Below are positions 1 to 12,225 of a stretch of 64,000 nt of DNA, piece after piece. The notes below the pieces were generated by a model, which was not told the DNA's origin, ran no database searches, and worked only from the letters and a program-made list of their open reading frames with translations. Location: the NCBI GenBank assembly GCA_946902985.2, contig OX336389.2, positions 1,009,019,441-1,009,083,440 of the forward strand, read 5' to 3'. This DNA is from Meconema thalassinum. Its lineage: Eukaryota > Arthropoda > Insecta > Orthoptera > Tettigoniidae. Each line of letters opens with the position of its first letter. Position 1 is the first letter of the stretch. Both the position numbers and the translations under genes were made by a program.

Positions 1-470
1 TCTCTTTCCCTCTTCATTCCCATTCCAGTTTAGTCTATAGCCTTTTCTCTGTTCTCTCCTTCCTTCCCCTTTTCACTTTGTTTCTGCCACTCCCAATAAA
101 TCAAACTTCCTTCTTTCCATTATATCCATTATCTCCTCCACCTTCCCCGTCAGGGTTCTTATGTTTAAAGTTCCAAATCTTAGTCCGTGTTTACAGCCGT
201 GTCGTCGTCTATTATATCTGTCATGTCTGAGGCTCGTTCCATTCTTGAAAGCATTTGGTTTCATCCATTGCTGGCTTGCTAGGCCTATCGTAGCTTCACC
301 AGAGCCCTATTAGCCGTCACTTTTCAGGGTTCCTGTAGGACCTTCACAGCTACCGTAACGGTCCCGGGATGCACGAAGTCCCCACTGTACTTCGCCCCTC
401 CAGGCAATCCCCTACTTTGTGCCGTTGCCCGTCCCCCACGACGTGGACGAGAGGTTGGACTTATGGGAGA
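1..470 (-). mobile_element. 5' end of a decayed LINE (endonuclease N-terminus), running off the left edge
   Basis: Read on the minus strand, positions 264-73 encode the opening of an exonuclease-endonuclease-phosphatase (EEP) domain, with the typical GTLNIRTLTGK start and a later DLLGVAETK block. In LINEs this domain nicks the target DNA for target-primed reverse transcription. An in-frame stop follows directly after ETK, so the copy is dead. Positions about 280-470 look like a GC-richer 5' untranslated region. The element continues beyond position 1. It lies just downstream of the 3' tail of the LINE at 495-2425 and may be a second copy of the same family. Confidence 0.7.
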
Positions 471-494
471 TGTAAGTACTGATGTAAGTTTCAA

Positions 495-2425
495 ATATAC
501 TTACTTACTCCTTGGCGCTACAGCCCTTGTAGGGCCTTGGCCTCCCGGACAATCTCCACCCATTCTTCCCTGTTGACTGCTTTGGTTCTCCATCTTCTGA
601 CTCCCATCCTTCTCAGATCCTCCTCCACGTTGTCCAGCCATCTGGTCCTAGGTCTTCCCCTCACATGCCGTCCTCCTGGCTTCTCATTGAAGACCTTCCT
701 TACTACCCTGTTCTCTGTCATTCTTTCTACATGTCCCAACCAACTCAGTCTACTACTCTTTTATTTCCACTACTATATCTGGCTTGCCATACAACTCTCT
801 TATGTCCATATTATTTCTGATCTGCCAGAATTCACCCTCTTTTACTGGTCCATATACTTTCCTAAGAATTTTTTTTCATTCCCATCTCCTTAACAATTCC
901 TCATCACCTTGTGTCATGGTCCAAGTCTCCAAACCAAACCATACATCACCACAGGTCTCACTACCGTACGATATACAGTCAGCTACAGATTTCTACTAAA
1001 ACTTCTTGATTTAAAAACTCTGCTTAAAGCATAGTAACTCCTATTTCCAGCTGCTATCCTTGCATGTATTTCTTCTCTCATGTCATTGTTTTCAGCTATC
1101 ATTGACCCTAAATATTTAACATTTTTACAGCGTTCATATTCTTTCTCATTCAGTTTCACATTTTTCTCTAATTCATTATATTTTCTCCTAGATGTTAGCA
1201 TATACTTCGTTTTTGACTGATTAATCGTCAGTCCAATCTCTGCCCCGTATTCCTCTAATTTCCTTAGCTTCTCTTCCAAATCCTGTTTCCTCCTAGATAA
1301 TAAATCAATATCATCTGCATAAGCAAGGTCCTGCGTCACTCGGTTAAGCAATGTTCCTCCTGCGTTGCCCTCTTGTATCCTCCGCATTACATTCTCCTAG
1401 GCAATGTTAAACAGTACGGTGGAGAGAACATCACCTGTTGTGATCCTTGGTTAACTTCAAAGGTATTTGATAGAATACCTTCAACCTATACTTTACATAT
1501 TGTTCTTTCCAAATTCATTTGTAACATTCTTGTTAATTTATTAGGTATTCCTGCCTCTTCCATTGCCTTCCATAGCTGATTCCTTTTAATGCTATCATAT
1601 GCTTGTTTAAAATCTATAAACAGCTGGTGTACATCAATGTTGAACTCTTAACATTTTTCTAGGATCTGTCTGATGGTAAAAATCTGGTCCGTAGTAGATC
1701 TATTAACTCTGAAGCCACACTGGTAATCTCCTAGGTATTCCTCAAAAAATTTGGTCCGTAGTAGATCTATTAACTCTGAAAGCACACTGGTAATCTCCTA
1801 GATATTCCTCTACATATATTCTCAACCTTCCAGCTATAATTTTTGCTAAAACTTTATACATAATACACAGCTATGCTATCCCTCTATATTTACCACAGTC
1901 TGCTTTGTCATGTTTATGTATAGGGCAGAGTATTGCTATGTTCCACTGCTCTGGCATTTGCTCCTTTTGCCATATCTCTACCATGATCTTATGCAACCGT
2001 CTTGTTAGTTCTTCCCCTCCATATTTTATAATTTCTGCTGTGATGTTACCTTCTCCCGGCGCCTTATTTTTTTTTAGGCCTTAATACCATTTTCAACTTC
2101 TTCCAATGTGGGTTCCTTGACTGATTCCAGGTCCGTCTCTACTTCATTTTGTTCCTGTCCCATCTCCTCCCTCTGTCCAACTTCTACCTCACCTTCATAT
2201 TCAATTTCCGCATTCAGCAATTCACTAAAATACTCCACCCATCTATTTAACATATCATCTTTACCTTCAATCAAGTTGCCCTCCTTATCTTTACAGAAAG
2301 CTGCTCTGGGTTGAAATCCTTTCTTTATATCTTTAACCCTTGAATAGAACTCTCTGGTTTCCTGAGCCGTCTTTCTCTCTTCTAACTCCTCAATGGCTTT
2401 GAGATATCCTGGTGTAGATCTTCAA
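495..2425 (-). mobile_element. 5'-truncated, degenerate RTE-like LINE
   Basis: On the minus strand, fragments in order give a linker region (2274-2074), a reverse-transcriptase palm with the AYADDIDLL catalytic block (around 1325) and a fingers/thumb segment (1387-983). The LINE C-terminus with RGRPRTRWLDNVEEDLRRMG follows at 739-518. The 3' end is a short (AAGT)n tail, seen as ttacttac at 501-508. The copy has several frameshifts and stops and is 5'-truncated near 2425. The order and motifs match insect RTE-type elements often annotated as craniofacial-development-protein-2-like. The clade assignment is from memory of the family. Confidence 0.8.
1686..1819. repeat. 67-bp tandem duplication inside the LINE
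   Basis: The segment starting ggtccgtagtagatctatta at 1686 is repeated at 1753, giving two adjacent 67-bp units with a few differences. It lies in the reverse-transcriptase region of the decayed LINE and would add about 22 codons plus a frameshift. It looks like a local slippage or replication duplication after the element died. Confidence 0.85.
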
Positions 2426-2920
2426 TCTCATACTGCCCCCGTAAATTGAATTATATTGAGACCACGGTGGCTGTATTGGCATATGTGAATAAAGTTATGG
2501 CCGTCATAGTTGTGACGTGTATATTCATGACGTAGGCACGGATGACGCAGACTTCATTCATTCATGCAAGTAGGCTGGATGAGTTAAGATTCTTGGTGAC
2601 GTCATGATTTTGTTCGAGAAGGATCTGAGATTTACGACGCAGTCGCAGGGAAACAAGGAATTGTGCTGAGGAAGAAGTTACGCTATTGGAGGAGAGGCTC
2701 GAACCAATGAATGATAGCTTGGAGGGAGACGGAGATTACTGAAACTACCATATTTAATTACTTTTGGCATGAAGAATTGTGGAAATCTATTTTCAGTTAT
2801 GGCATTGATTTGGAATTTTGATGAAATTAATTATGAGTTTTTGAAATTTGAAAATCCGTCAAGTATAGCCAAAGTTAGAACTTCTAGCAATGACGGAGGA
2901 ACAAGCTCAGCAGAGAGGAG
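2426..2920. other. No recognisable gene or repeat
   Basis: Between the truncated LINE and the SINE I see no coding frame with a recognisable motif, no tandem repeat and no element ends. It is moderately AT-rich and may be old intergenic DNA. Confidence 0.5.
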
Positions 2921-2930
2921 GCTCTCATGG

Positions 2931-3550
2931 GGGGCGTGGTGGCTCAGCGGTCTAGCTGTATGCCTCCGGTTCATTATTACCGACAGTGAGTGCCTGTGCG
3001 CGACAATGTTGAGGCTGTAAGTTGTGTTCATGTCAAGTTCTTGTGTAAGCAGTTTTCTGTGCTGGTGGAAACTCTGCGGAGCTTAGTGTGATAGTGGCGA
3101 GTACTGTATATAGAATTGCATTACCTAATTTAATGTAAATGTTTTCCTTGTAACAACATAACATTAATGTACTGCCAACCCAACGCGTCCCGCAAGGCGA
3201 GACACGTGCTGCGGAGAGACTTTACGGACACACTGTATATAAAATTGCTTGGTTATTTAAAAATCCTCTACAATTCGTAATTCGGAAGAAAAATACGCTC
3301 CCACCCTTCACTGACCTGTTGACACCATTCGTACACTCTTGTCCGTAATGGAGTTTGGTCACCATACTAAGGTTGTAGTCTATGCCTCTCACCAAGGCGG
3401 TCCGGGTTCGATTCCCGGTCAATGCATGTGAGATTTTCGAAGTGAAATGCCATGTCCTGTGGTTCGGATTCCACGTAAAAAGGAGGTCCCGTGGCTCATA
3501 ATCACAAGATTCACGGTCACGTTAAACTACAATCTTCCTTCCTTCCCTTT
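2931..3550 (+). mobile_element. tRNA-derived SINE split by a 415-bp insertion
   Basis: The two halves (2931-2965 and 3381-3550) together form one SINE. The left half has an A-box-like stretch (gtggctcagcggtctagc) and the right half a B box (gggttcgattcccgg near 3411). The tail ends in cttccttccttccc. The whole unit is bounded by a perfect 10-bp TSD, GCTCTCATGG, at 2921-2930 and 3551-3560. Pol III promoter boxes and TSD are as expected for a tRNA-related SINE moved by a LINE. Confidence 0.8.
2966..3380 (+). repeat. 415-bp repeat, copy A, inserted in the SINE
   Basis: This block starts ccggttcattattaccgac and ends aaggttgtagtc. It sits between two copies of TATGCCT (2959-2965 and 3381-3387), a likely 7-bp TSD inside the SINE. 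A near-identical inverted copy of exactly the same length lies at 7315-7729. It has no obvious terminal inverted repeats, TG..CA ends or open frame, so the element class is unknown. It contains a GC-rich segment (gcgtcccgcaaggcgagac) that recurs once more at 7826-7890. Confidence 0.75.
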
Positions 3551-3560
3551 GCTCTCATGG

Positions 3561-6500
3561 CTCATTTTTCTGATTCTCATATTGTCAGACTTCGAGTTAT
3601 TCAGTGAAGCAAGTCGTCATTAGCAAGTGTGGTAGAGCCCACAGCATCGAACAAGCATTGAGCGTGCAGCAGTGCAATTTTACGGTTACTAAAACTAGGC
3701 GAAGTTGGAGCGCACACATAAACGAGTCTACAAGATTATATATCAAGAGTTAGCTACTGCATTTATGCTAATTCAATTGTGCATTACAATATTGAGGCGT
3801 GTACGAAAGTTGAACATTTTCACTATTATACTTTGGAAGATATTCGCATTTTAAGACTGCAGACAAAAGTGATTTTCTCGACACCTGAGAAGCACTTTTA
3901 TAATACCACATTCTACGCTACGGCTGACACATGTATTGCAACCGTGATACTGAAGATTACATTTGGTGATATAACGCTACATTCTACAATGGAACTATAT
4001 AATCTGGCAGTACTTGCGACTATTATTATAACGGAAGTGGAGATGGAAGACTAAAACTTTAATGCAATTGGGACATACATCAATGGAGTGAAATAGCAGC
4101 ATGGAGCTTCGTTAATCGTCATTCTACAGAAGCGAGCATGTAGTGAACATCCAACTACCCTCATGCATCGTAATCCATCGCTGAATTACATCAAATGGCA
4201 GTGGAAATATCTTCATACTCCACAATTATGAACATTTCTGCGGAAATAATTGCAATAAACTTCATGGCGAATTTCTACCAGAACTTCAGGGAACTTTCAA
4301 GAGAGGCCAGGGTGGACCCGGCTCACACAGAAGAGTTTTGCCAGAAGGATGTCTATCGCCTACACGGAGCAGTGCTAGTTCCGGAGGAGGAAACTGTTCT
4401 ATTCTCCGAGGGCGCAGGTTCCAGGTTCGAGGTCGGAGCACATCTTTACGGTGGTGAAATGGAACCAGCAGCAGTCTTCTTTGGAAATTTTCCTCTAGAA
4501 CTTCAATCAACAGATAAGGTAGTCGTGAACGTTTCTTGATTTATTTGAGCCATTTAGCGATATCTGAGCAACTATTTTTCCCATATTTTCTGTCCCATAT
4601 ATTTTGCCCCATATTCTTGCTTGATATTTCTGTACTCAGTACACTTTGCTGATTTATGCCTTTTTCTACGATTTATTGAGACATTGTTATGTCATTGGCA
4701 TATTTATATAATTTTGGATCAGTTGAGACTGATAATATATATTCTTTCAGTAATTTGCATATTTTTGTAGTCACGATTTGACTGTAAAGTTAACGATTTT
4801 CTATGGCAAATTTTGAATTCAGACAGCGTGTCATTTTATTAAAGTAATTCTTTTCAGTAAATTACTTTGACCAATTTTCTGTCATCCTCAAGAAAGAAGA
4901 ATGATTAAAAGATTTTAGAGCGTTAAAATCTACTACTTTATCGACGATCTTAGAAATACTAGTCGTTTTATGAACATGATTGCAACATAGACATTTATCG
5001 TCAATTCTGAAATACCATTGCATTATAGACAATTTTATGAAATATGAACTTTGAGTACGATTTATTGAGTACACTATAGTAATGAACATTTGATAGGAGT
5101 TTTTCTCAATTCTAGATTGGAACAATAATGTTGGCAGTCCACAGTCTAATTGTATTCTATTCGATTATTTATGCAGTTTAGATGAACTTTGATTGAAGAT
5201 AGTATTTTTATACTGCGATACTTGGATGATATTAATCTCAATTTTGATAGACCAGGGAGGCGTGTCTAATCGTATTTGCTATTAAATTCATTTGTGACTG
5301 GCAAATTTTTACTTCATATCGCTTCATGAATGAAACCCACGAAGGTTAAATATAATAACAGTTTTTGATACAATTGATGAATATAAGAATTTTTAAAGAG
5401 GAACTATGGATGTATAATCGTTAGTTCAGTGGACGTGTAAAAGTCGCTGATGAATAATGCCCTGTAATAAGTGAAGGAGGTTCCCACAGTAATATTGATG
5501 ATGATGATGAATTTATAAGTGGTGGTTTTTTGTGTGTATTGTGGAAGATTTTGATGCCATATATATTGAGATATATGATGAATTATGGGCCAATTTTTGT
5601 GCAATTTTGTGCGTTTTGAGCGAGGTATTTTTCCGCTGAGTGTATTGTTCAGGTCCATTGAAAATTATTCATGTGAAGTTACTGTTAAAATTAACAAGAG
5701 TGTTTAAATAATTTGAGATAACGATTTTGAATGGAGGTTACCGTCACAAATAGTAATTATTAAATCTTATTAAACCTGAATCTAAAATTTAAATATAGCT
5801 AACCTTCATTGGTCGATTATATCACCACGATTTAAGGAATTATCAACCGGATAAACGTGTGGTTTAATGTATTTCTAATATAAATAATGTAAATAACTAT
5901 GTAAATATCTTTAATAATAATTTGAAACGAACGGGATTAATAGAGGCGTGTATAAATTTTTCAATTGTCGTTTGACAATGTTATAAACAATTTAAAATGT
6001 TATAAATAATTAATGAACAGTTTGTTATAAACATTAAGCGTTTTCGTTATTATACTCTAAACAACGCTATTTCAACAATTGAAATATACAATTAAACAAG
6101 ATTTGGGATTATTAGAGTAATCCATTGATATTTGAACGGAGCATTTAAAAGATTTGCGTGATAATATTTGAGTTGAGATGTGAACATTTAAAGTGTTTTG
6201 AAAAGGAGCTAGGCTCTGAGGTAACTAGCATATGCTAACATTGGTTGAACAGGTGCGTCCATTTGACGAAGCAAGCATGCGACACGGTGCAGGGTGTATC
6301 GCAGGTGGCCAGATAACTGTATGATAGAGGCCAAGGTCATCTACATAGCAGCCTTGCGGTTATAAATAAAATGTGAAGTTCATGAACAAGGAAACAAATG
6401 CTATATGTCTCGTCCCAGCTCCCTGATCCATTCCAAAGTGCATTGTTATTATTACGTTCTTTTGAGCTAGAGAAAGCTGAAATTTTGTATGTGAAGTCTA

Positions 6501-7307
6501 CAAGTCCTACAGGAGGACATGGTTGCATTGACAATGGCTTCTGATTGCCACGTATATTTTGTTGTTAAATTTTGTTAAATTATTTTCTTTATGTGAAATA
6601 AATTATTGTGCAGTTTAAATTTTCTTGTTTCGTCTTGGTTCATTTTAAATATCGTGGTGGAGGTTATTGTGAGGGCATACTATTAAGTGATCCAGTTGAA
6701 AACCCAGACCCGAGATTAAATTGAATAGGTAAGTAAAAGGTAAGTATGAACCCCCGTATATTTTGGTGTGTTCCACAATAATTTCATGTTAACTACTGTG
6801 CTCTGATCTCGGTAGTATCTGTCAGTGCCATTTTCATTGATGTAGCTGTGCCGGTGCGATTGATTATTGGCAATCCGATTGAGGGGGCGGATTTCTGACA
6901 GCCTACTATCCGGATTATCGGGGACAATACCAAGTTTGGTTTCAATAGCTGCAGCAATTCAGGAATTTTGATACACACAGACACACACATCTGCCCATGC
7001 GATCTCATAAGTCCACTTTTTCATCATTTTTGCAAAATGTGAAAAGTAGGCTAAAAATAGTCTTTGGATGACAAAAAATTGTCAAAAGTCGAGATGCATT
7101 TAATAATGTGACCTGAGTCTGTACACATGGTGTGCTTCATTTTGTGATAGGATTAATCGTTAATCCATTATCCTTTGCTACGGCATTAGACACATGCGCA
7201 ATAGCGTAAACAAAGATGGAGGCAAGTAGTGTATCTTTTGCTGTGGAACAGCAGTGTATAATTAAATTTCTTTAAAAGAGAGGGTGAAACCTGCTAAAAT
7301 TTGGCAT
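3561..7307. other. AT-rich 3.7-kb stretch without a recognisable gene
   Basis: The stretch lies between the two inverted 415-bp repeats. It is AT-rich, with only short open frames (for example 3779-4054 and 4195-4539) that show no domain I recognise. A segment around 6340-6660 ends in an AATAAA-rich stretch. No LTR, terminal inverted repeat or RNA gene stands out. A fragment at 7218-7300 reads for about 20 residues like the N-terminus of a mariner-type transposase but is too short to call. Confidence 0.4.
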
Positions 7308-7314
7308 AGGCATA

Positions 7315-7729
7315 GACTACAACCTTAGTATGGTGACCAAACTCCATTACGGACAAGAGTGTACGAATGGTGTCAACAGGTCAGTGAAGGGTGGGAGCGT
7401 ATTTTTCTTCCGAATTACGAATTGTAGAGGATTTTTAAATAACCAAGCAATTTTATATACAGTGTGTCCGTAAAGTCTCTCCGCAGCACGTGTCTCGCCT
7501 TGCGGGACGCGTTGGGTTGGCAGTACATTAATGTTATGTTGTTACAAGGAAAACATTTACATTAAATTAGGTAATGCAATTCTATATACAGTACTCGCCA
7601 CTATCACACTAAGCTCCGCAGAGTTTCCACCAGCACAGAAAACTGCTTACACAAGATCTTGACATGAACACAACTTACAGCCTCAACATTGTCGCGCACA
7701 GGCACTCACTGTCGGTAATAATGAACCGG
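7315..7729 (-). repeat. 415-bp repeat, copy B (inverted)
   Basis: This is the reverse complement of 2966-3380, with only scattered differences and the same length. Its flanks (AGGCATA on the left, TATTCCC on the right) do not form a TSD. The left flank matches the reverse complement of the TATGCCT duplication next to copy A. Either the target preference is strong or copy B arose by a recombination event rather than simple insertion. Confidence 0.75.
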
Positions 7730-7825
7730 TATTCCCCACCCTATCACTCCACTTGAAGGTCAACATGGGACAAGTGCCTGCTTATGCCGACCGCTGCGGT
7801 GGGACTTTGCGTATACAGCGACATG

Positions 7826-7890
7826 AATGTGCTGCCAACCTAACACGTCCCGCAAGGCGAGAGAGACTCTGCGGACGCTCTGTATGTATA
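7826..7890 (+). repeat. Diverged partial third copy of the 415-bp repeat core
   Basis: The segment gctgccaacctaacacgtcccgc and the following gcaaggcgagag...ctgtatgtata match the inner part of copy A (around 3171-3240) with substitutions and a small deletion. Only this core is shared. It lies about 100 bp beyond copy B in the orientation of copy A. Confidence 0.6.
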
Positions 7891-8261
7891 CAATAAGATC
7901 AGAGTTGGGAGGAAAATTCGAAATATAACATTTTTTCGAATCGTAGTCTTTTGAATTAAACAGGTTTTACTCAAGCGACGGATGTCACTAACGTATAGGA
8001 CGGGGAAATTGTATATTTCGCAAATAATTTTTCAAAATTATATTATTTCACGTTATTTCATGACTTTAATTTGAGGTATTTTCCGAACTTGATGCTCTAT
8101 GACGGAAATGGCAGTTTCTTGTTGAATCTTGGAGAATTTCGCGAATAAACGTCTCCATCAGTATCAAAAAGTTTCCATAATCTCTTGGATTAGATATCTT
8201 GATAGTTACTGCTTTATGGGGCTAACATCGAGGTCATCGATCCATATCTTGGTTTAGACTG

Positions 8262-8600
8262 TATACCAGGTGAATCAGCTGCCCCTAATAATATTGTTTT
8301 ATGCAGCCTAACTAACGGGTGTTGTCGGGAAGGTCGATATTTCTCTGCTTGCATCCCGTTTGGTACTAAAGCACTGCAAGTGTATCCCGCAAACGATACT
8401 CAACACTATTATTTTTCCCTTGTGTTAGTCTGCAGTCACATCGAGGGAAGGTAATAGTGTTCAGCATCGTTAGCAGGATATGCTTGCAGTGCATTAGTAC
8501 TATAAGGGAAGCTAGGAGAGAAATATCGACCTTCCTGATAACAATGCTAGTTGGGCTGCATAAAACTATGTTATTAGAGGCAGCTGATTCACCTGGTATA
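8262..8600. mobile_element. Hairpin (fold-back) MITE, 339 bp
   Basis: The left end tataccaggtgaatcagctg (from 8262) is the exact reverse complement of the right end at 8579-8600. Pairing continues inward through tgcagcc/ggctgca and aaggtcgatatttctc/gagaaatatcgacctt to a centre near 8430. The whole unit is thus an imperfect 340-bp hairpin with no coding capacity. This is typical of non-autonomous fold-back or MITE elements. The TSD is unclear; TA is possible. Confidence 0.85.
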
Positions 8601-8618
8601 ACTGAACCATGAAAGAAC

Positions 8619-10740
8619 CAGGGGCAGCCACACCTTCGGTGCTGAAGTGCTGCAGCACATTGTTTTATTTCAAAATAAATTATTTTAATAGTAGGCCTAT
8701 TATCTACAAATACAACGCTTTAAAAAAGACATCAGCCAAAGAATTGGAAATATTTCTACTCCCGTCTCTACGAGGCACAGAGCAGATACGAGGTATCTAC
8801 AATAGGCGTGTGCTCCACTCCGCGTACGGCATTAGCTGGGCAGATCACAGCCCAGCGAGAATTTCCAAGTTTATTAGCAGCAAACGTGAATTTCGCATTC
8901 TGCGCATGCGCGCCCAACTTTTCCCTTGTGCTGTTGGGACAACAGCCAAGACTAGCCATCACAGCGATTCTTTGTTCGACCACAGAGAGGCAGTACTGGT
9001 CACACGGAATGAGAACGTGGCTGCTGGCACTATCTGGACTCGGCAATAGCATTTAAGAGGGATTCGCTCAAAGCAAATGAGGTGAAAAAAGGAGAGGAAG
9101 CCATCAGCTGTTCCCGTCAGAAGGTCTTTTTGAATATTCCCAACTTACCTATTCTATAGCCACATTTTGTAAATCGATGAACTACAAAAATTATAATTTT
9201 TATGTCGTCAATATAAGGACATGATATTGTGATGCCTAGTTCATAAATTTCACTATAGCAAAATAACATGTAATTCTGCATTATGGCATTGCTGGTTTCC
9301 TTTTAATGCTTTTGGTAATATGAGGAATGAGTATATGTGTTGAAGTTTGTTTGCATGTTTGTGCAATATGGAAATCTCGGTGGAGAGCCTCTTGAAAACC
9401 CCATTTTCCACCAGAACTCTGGAAGAAGAAACTAAGGTAAAGAAGTTTGGTGGACTTATCCCGGACTTAGATATTGCTCAGAAAGCCACTTCTAACAAAT
9501 CTGCATACACCAGGAAATTTAATAGAAAAGTGTATGAAAACGATTGGGTGTGCGGGTGTGAGATTAGAAATGCCCTTTTCCGTTTTCCTTGTTTGTGTTT
9601 TGGCAATAGTGATTCTTGGGGAACAGTGGGTGTTCGAGATCTCAGGCATCTAAACGCTTAAATGAGGAAGCATAATGACAGCGAGGAACACATCAATAAT
9701 TCTTTAAACTTAAGTGCTTTAGGAACAGTTAATATTACAACACTATTAAGCCGTGCTTATCATGAAGAAAAGAAAAAGCATGTGATATCAAGAATTATAG
9801 ACTGCATTAAGTTTTGTGGGGCGTTAGAATTAGCTTCAAGGGGGCACGACGAAAGTGGTAATTCCGACAATCCTGGCGTTTTCTTGGGCCTAGTAATTTA
9901 ATTTCTAGTATAGACAGTGCAGTAAAGGAGCACATTGAATCTAATAGTTTTCAAAAGGACCTCAAAAAAACCATCTAGAACGAGTTGTTAGACTGCATGC
10001 TAGAAACCTGCAGAGAAGTGATATCAGAAGAAATGCAGCAAGCAGATTTTGTTATTGTGATGGTCGATGAAACTACCAATGTTTCAGAGCAGGCACAGTT
10101 AGTGTTGGTATTTTGGTATGAGAAAGATGGTATTCCATACGAACGATTTTGGGGCTTCTTTAAACCGGAAGGTCAGAATGCGGATTACCTTGCATTATGT
10201 ATTTTAAATGTATAGAACAACATGTTTAACGGTACACCGCGCAAAGTTATTGGGCAGACCTATGACGGGGCATCAGTAATGAGTGGTGGTAAAGCTGGAG
10301 TGCAAGCAAAGATAAGAGCCTGCTATCCCAGCGCACATTATTACATTCACTGCTATGCACACCAACTGAATCTAACAATAGAACATGCAGCTTCGCAGAA
10401 TCAGTCTGCTAGGATGTTCTTCACTCACCTGTCAGCGTTCCCTGCTTTCTTTTCAAGGTCGCTGCAACGGATGTCTGCTTTAGAAGCAGTGGCAGCTCGA
10501 AGCATTCCAACAGGAACAGCGACTAGATGGAATGTCATGTTGCGCACCGTAAATGTGGTGTACGAGGAAATGATGGAAAAAACATTGCCAGTACCGGTAC
10601 TTTTGAAGAAACGTGTGCTTCAGAAAACAAGGGCAGAAAGTTATCATGTCGGCGTACTGATGCCAAGGAAGTATGTGATATAATAACATGTGAAACTCGT
10701 GATCGCTTCCAAACCTTGGATCACCTGGAAGCCTGTTAGA
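8619..10740 (+). pseudogene. Dead hAT transposon, ZMYM1-like (TTF zinc finger + DUF4371)
   Basis: A TTF-type zinc-finger region (WVCGCEIRNALFRFPCLCF, about 9545-9605) is followed by the first part of the hAT catalytic region (IVMVDETTNVSEQAQL, about 10045). Next come the block GQTYDGASVMSGG (about 10252) and HCYAHQLNLTIE (about 10350), ending near DRFQTLDHLEAC at 10738. These are diagnostic of the DUF4371 hAT group, whose members look like zinc finger MYM-type protein 1. Stops and frameshifts at 9660, 9900 and 10214 break it. The left end, with the palindrome gtgctgcagcac at 8648-8659, resembles a hAT terminus. I could not find the matching right end, so it is 3'-truncated. Confidence 0.8.
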
Positions 10741-11154
10741 TTCCACCAACTTTGAACGATTTTCCAAAATTAGACTTTTCCTGTATATTAAAGATTTTGA
10801 GTAAGGCGTTTCTATATTTATACAACACGATACTGATGCTCCAACTTAAAAATCTCAAAATTAGATTCCTTTTAATGCATGTGATACTTTTGGTCCAAGA
10901 AATAAAATGTATTCCCTTTACACCTCCTGTACATTCTTCTTCTGGCCAACCAGTTTGTCTTTCCAAGAGCCGATCGTCTGTGAAGCAGCACTGGTACGTA
11001 CTGTTGTTGATACATTTAGGGGCTTTGTGACATCGTGGTCATGTAGCCCCATGTACTTTGGTGTGTGTGTGTGTATGTATGTATGTATGGAAATTTTCTG
11101 ATAACCTGTGTTATTGTGATGACTGTATTATTGTGTGTATTTGTAATTCAGATG
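10741..11154. other. No gene seen; short (GTGT/GTAT)n microsatellite at 11061-11089
   Basis: Downstream of the hAT remnant no motif-bearing frame is visible. A mixed GT/GTAT simple repeat occupies about 11061-11089. Confidence 0.5.
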
Positions 11155-11430
11155 AGGATTGAAAAGGAGACTGCCGTGGCCTTAATTTAGGAACCACCCT
11201 GGCATTCGCCTGGAGTAGAAGTGGGAAATCACGTAAATCTACTTGCAGGATGGCTGTGGTGGGAACCGAACCCGCCTCTTCTCAGTTTTGCCTCACGAGG
11301 CTTAGTGTGCCCCGTTCCAGTCCTCCGGCCAGAATTAAATTTCTTGGCAAAGCCGTGGTTTGAACCCGGGCCTCCGCGGTGACAGCCAAGTGTGCTGGCC
11401 ACTATGCAACGAGGCGGACATCTGGTAAGT
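11155..11430 (-). mobile_element. tRNA-derived SINE, minus strand
   Basis: Read on the minus strand, the head at about 11430-11345 has an A-box-like segment (tgcatagtggccagcac) and a clear B box (cccgggttcaaaccacgg). It is followed by a body that contains ggaccggaac-type and taaggccacggc-type stretches shared by insect SINE tails. It is a SINE promoter rather than a tRNA gene, because no cloverleaf closes around the boxes. No TSD was identified. Confidence 0.65.
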
Positions 11431-11599
11431 AGGCTACGGTGGACCGAATGTTCGAATTGTTCATCTTAGTCGACTTTATGCGGAGATCACGTTGACCGGA
11501 GAGGGAATTTGAGTTATGTTTGTTTTAATTCAATTTAGGGGCTTGAGGCAACTTGGTTGTGTTGAACTTGTCTGATAACCTGTGTTTCTGCGGTGACTA

Positions 11600-11790
11600 G
11601 TGGTGTGTGTAGATAAATTAGGGACAGGGACGGGATAGGTGGCCCAGGACTTGAAATAAGTTACTAACCCGGCAATTAATGAGGGAATGTGGAAAAACAA
11701 CCCTCAAGACAGCCGCTGTCAGTGCCGGGATTTGGACCTTCGATCTCCGGACTTGCTGCAGCCCCACGTCTCGTCGCGTTCGTGGTGCGT
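11600..11790 (-). mobile_element. Possible second SINE fragment, minus strand
   Basis: On the minus strand a degraded B-box-like stretch (ggagatcgaaggtccaaatc) is followed by a body with gttgtttttccacattccctc. That arrangement resembles a SINE. No A box or TSD is clear, so this is tentative. Confidence 0.35.
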
Positions 11791-12225
11791 GATTTAAAGC
11801 GAGGTAGAGGATTCTAAAGATGGTACAGCCTGGAAGTATAAATACAGGCTGACTTTACCCCTGCTTCACTTGCAGCCAGCAACCCGCTGACATACTGGCC
11901 TGGACCGCGATGCAGTCGCCTATAAAAATAGTACATGTAGGTTAGGGTGTCCCTTATTTTTCAAGAAAATAATTTTGCAATGCATAGGTTATTGTTTTAT
12001 TCATTTGGGCCTAAAACACCTGAAAACATTTTTTTTTTTTCTTGTTTGGAACAGTACAACCCGTGCCGACTCGTGCGCAAACATGCCCATACAAGTTGCG
12101 TCGCAAGAGTGGCGCGCTCTCATTGTTATTGTTACTTAGTTTTCGCTTATCGTGTAGCTAGCACGGATTGTTATATATTTCGAAGATGTCAGTGGAACTA
12201 AGGAGCAATAAAAAAAAGTATTTTC

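Noticed and set aside
3779..4539. Two small plus-strand open frames (92 and 115 codons)
   Set aside because: No recognisable domain, no promoter or splice context, and their length is within chance for such sequence.
7218..7310. Mariner-type transposase N-terminus
   Set aside because: Only about 20 residues (MEASSVSFAVEQQCIIKFL) resemble the start of a mariner protein, followed by stops; no catalytic part or terminal repeats are present.
11345..11430. Possible tRNA gene (A and B box)
   Set aside because: The boxes belong to a SINE head: no acceptor stem closes around them and a SINE body follows. The same holds for the heads at 12537, 3400 and 51490.
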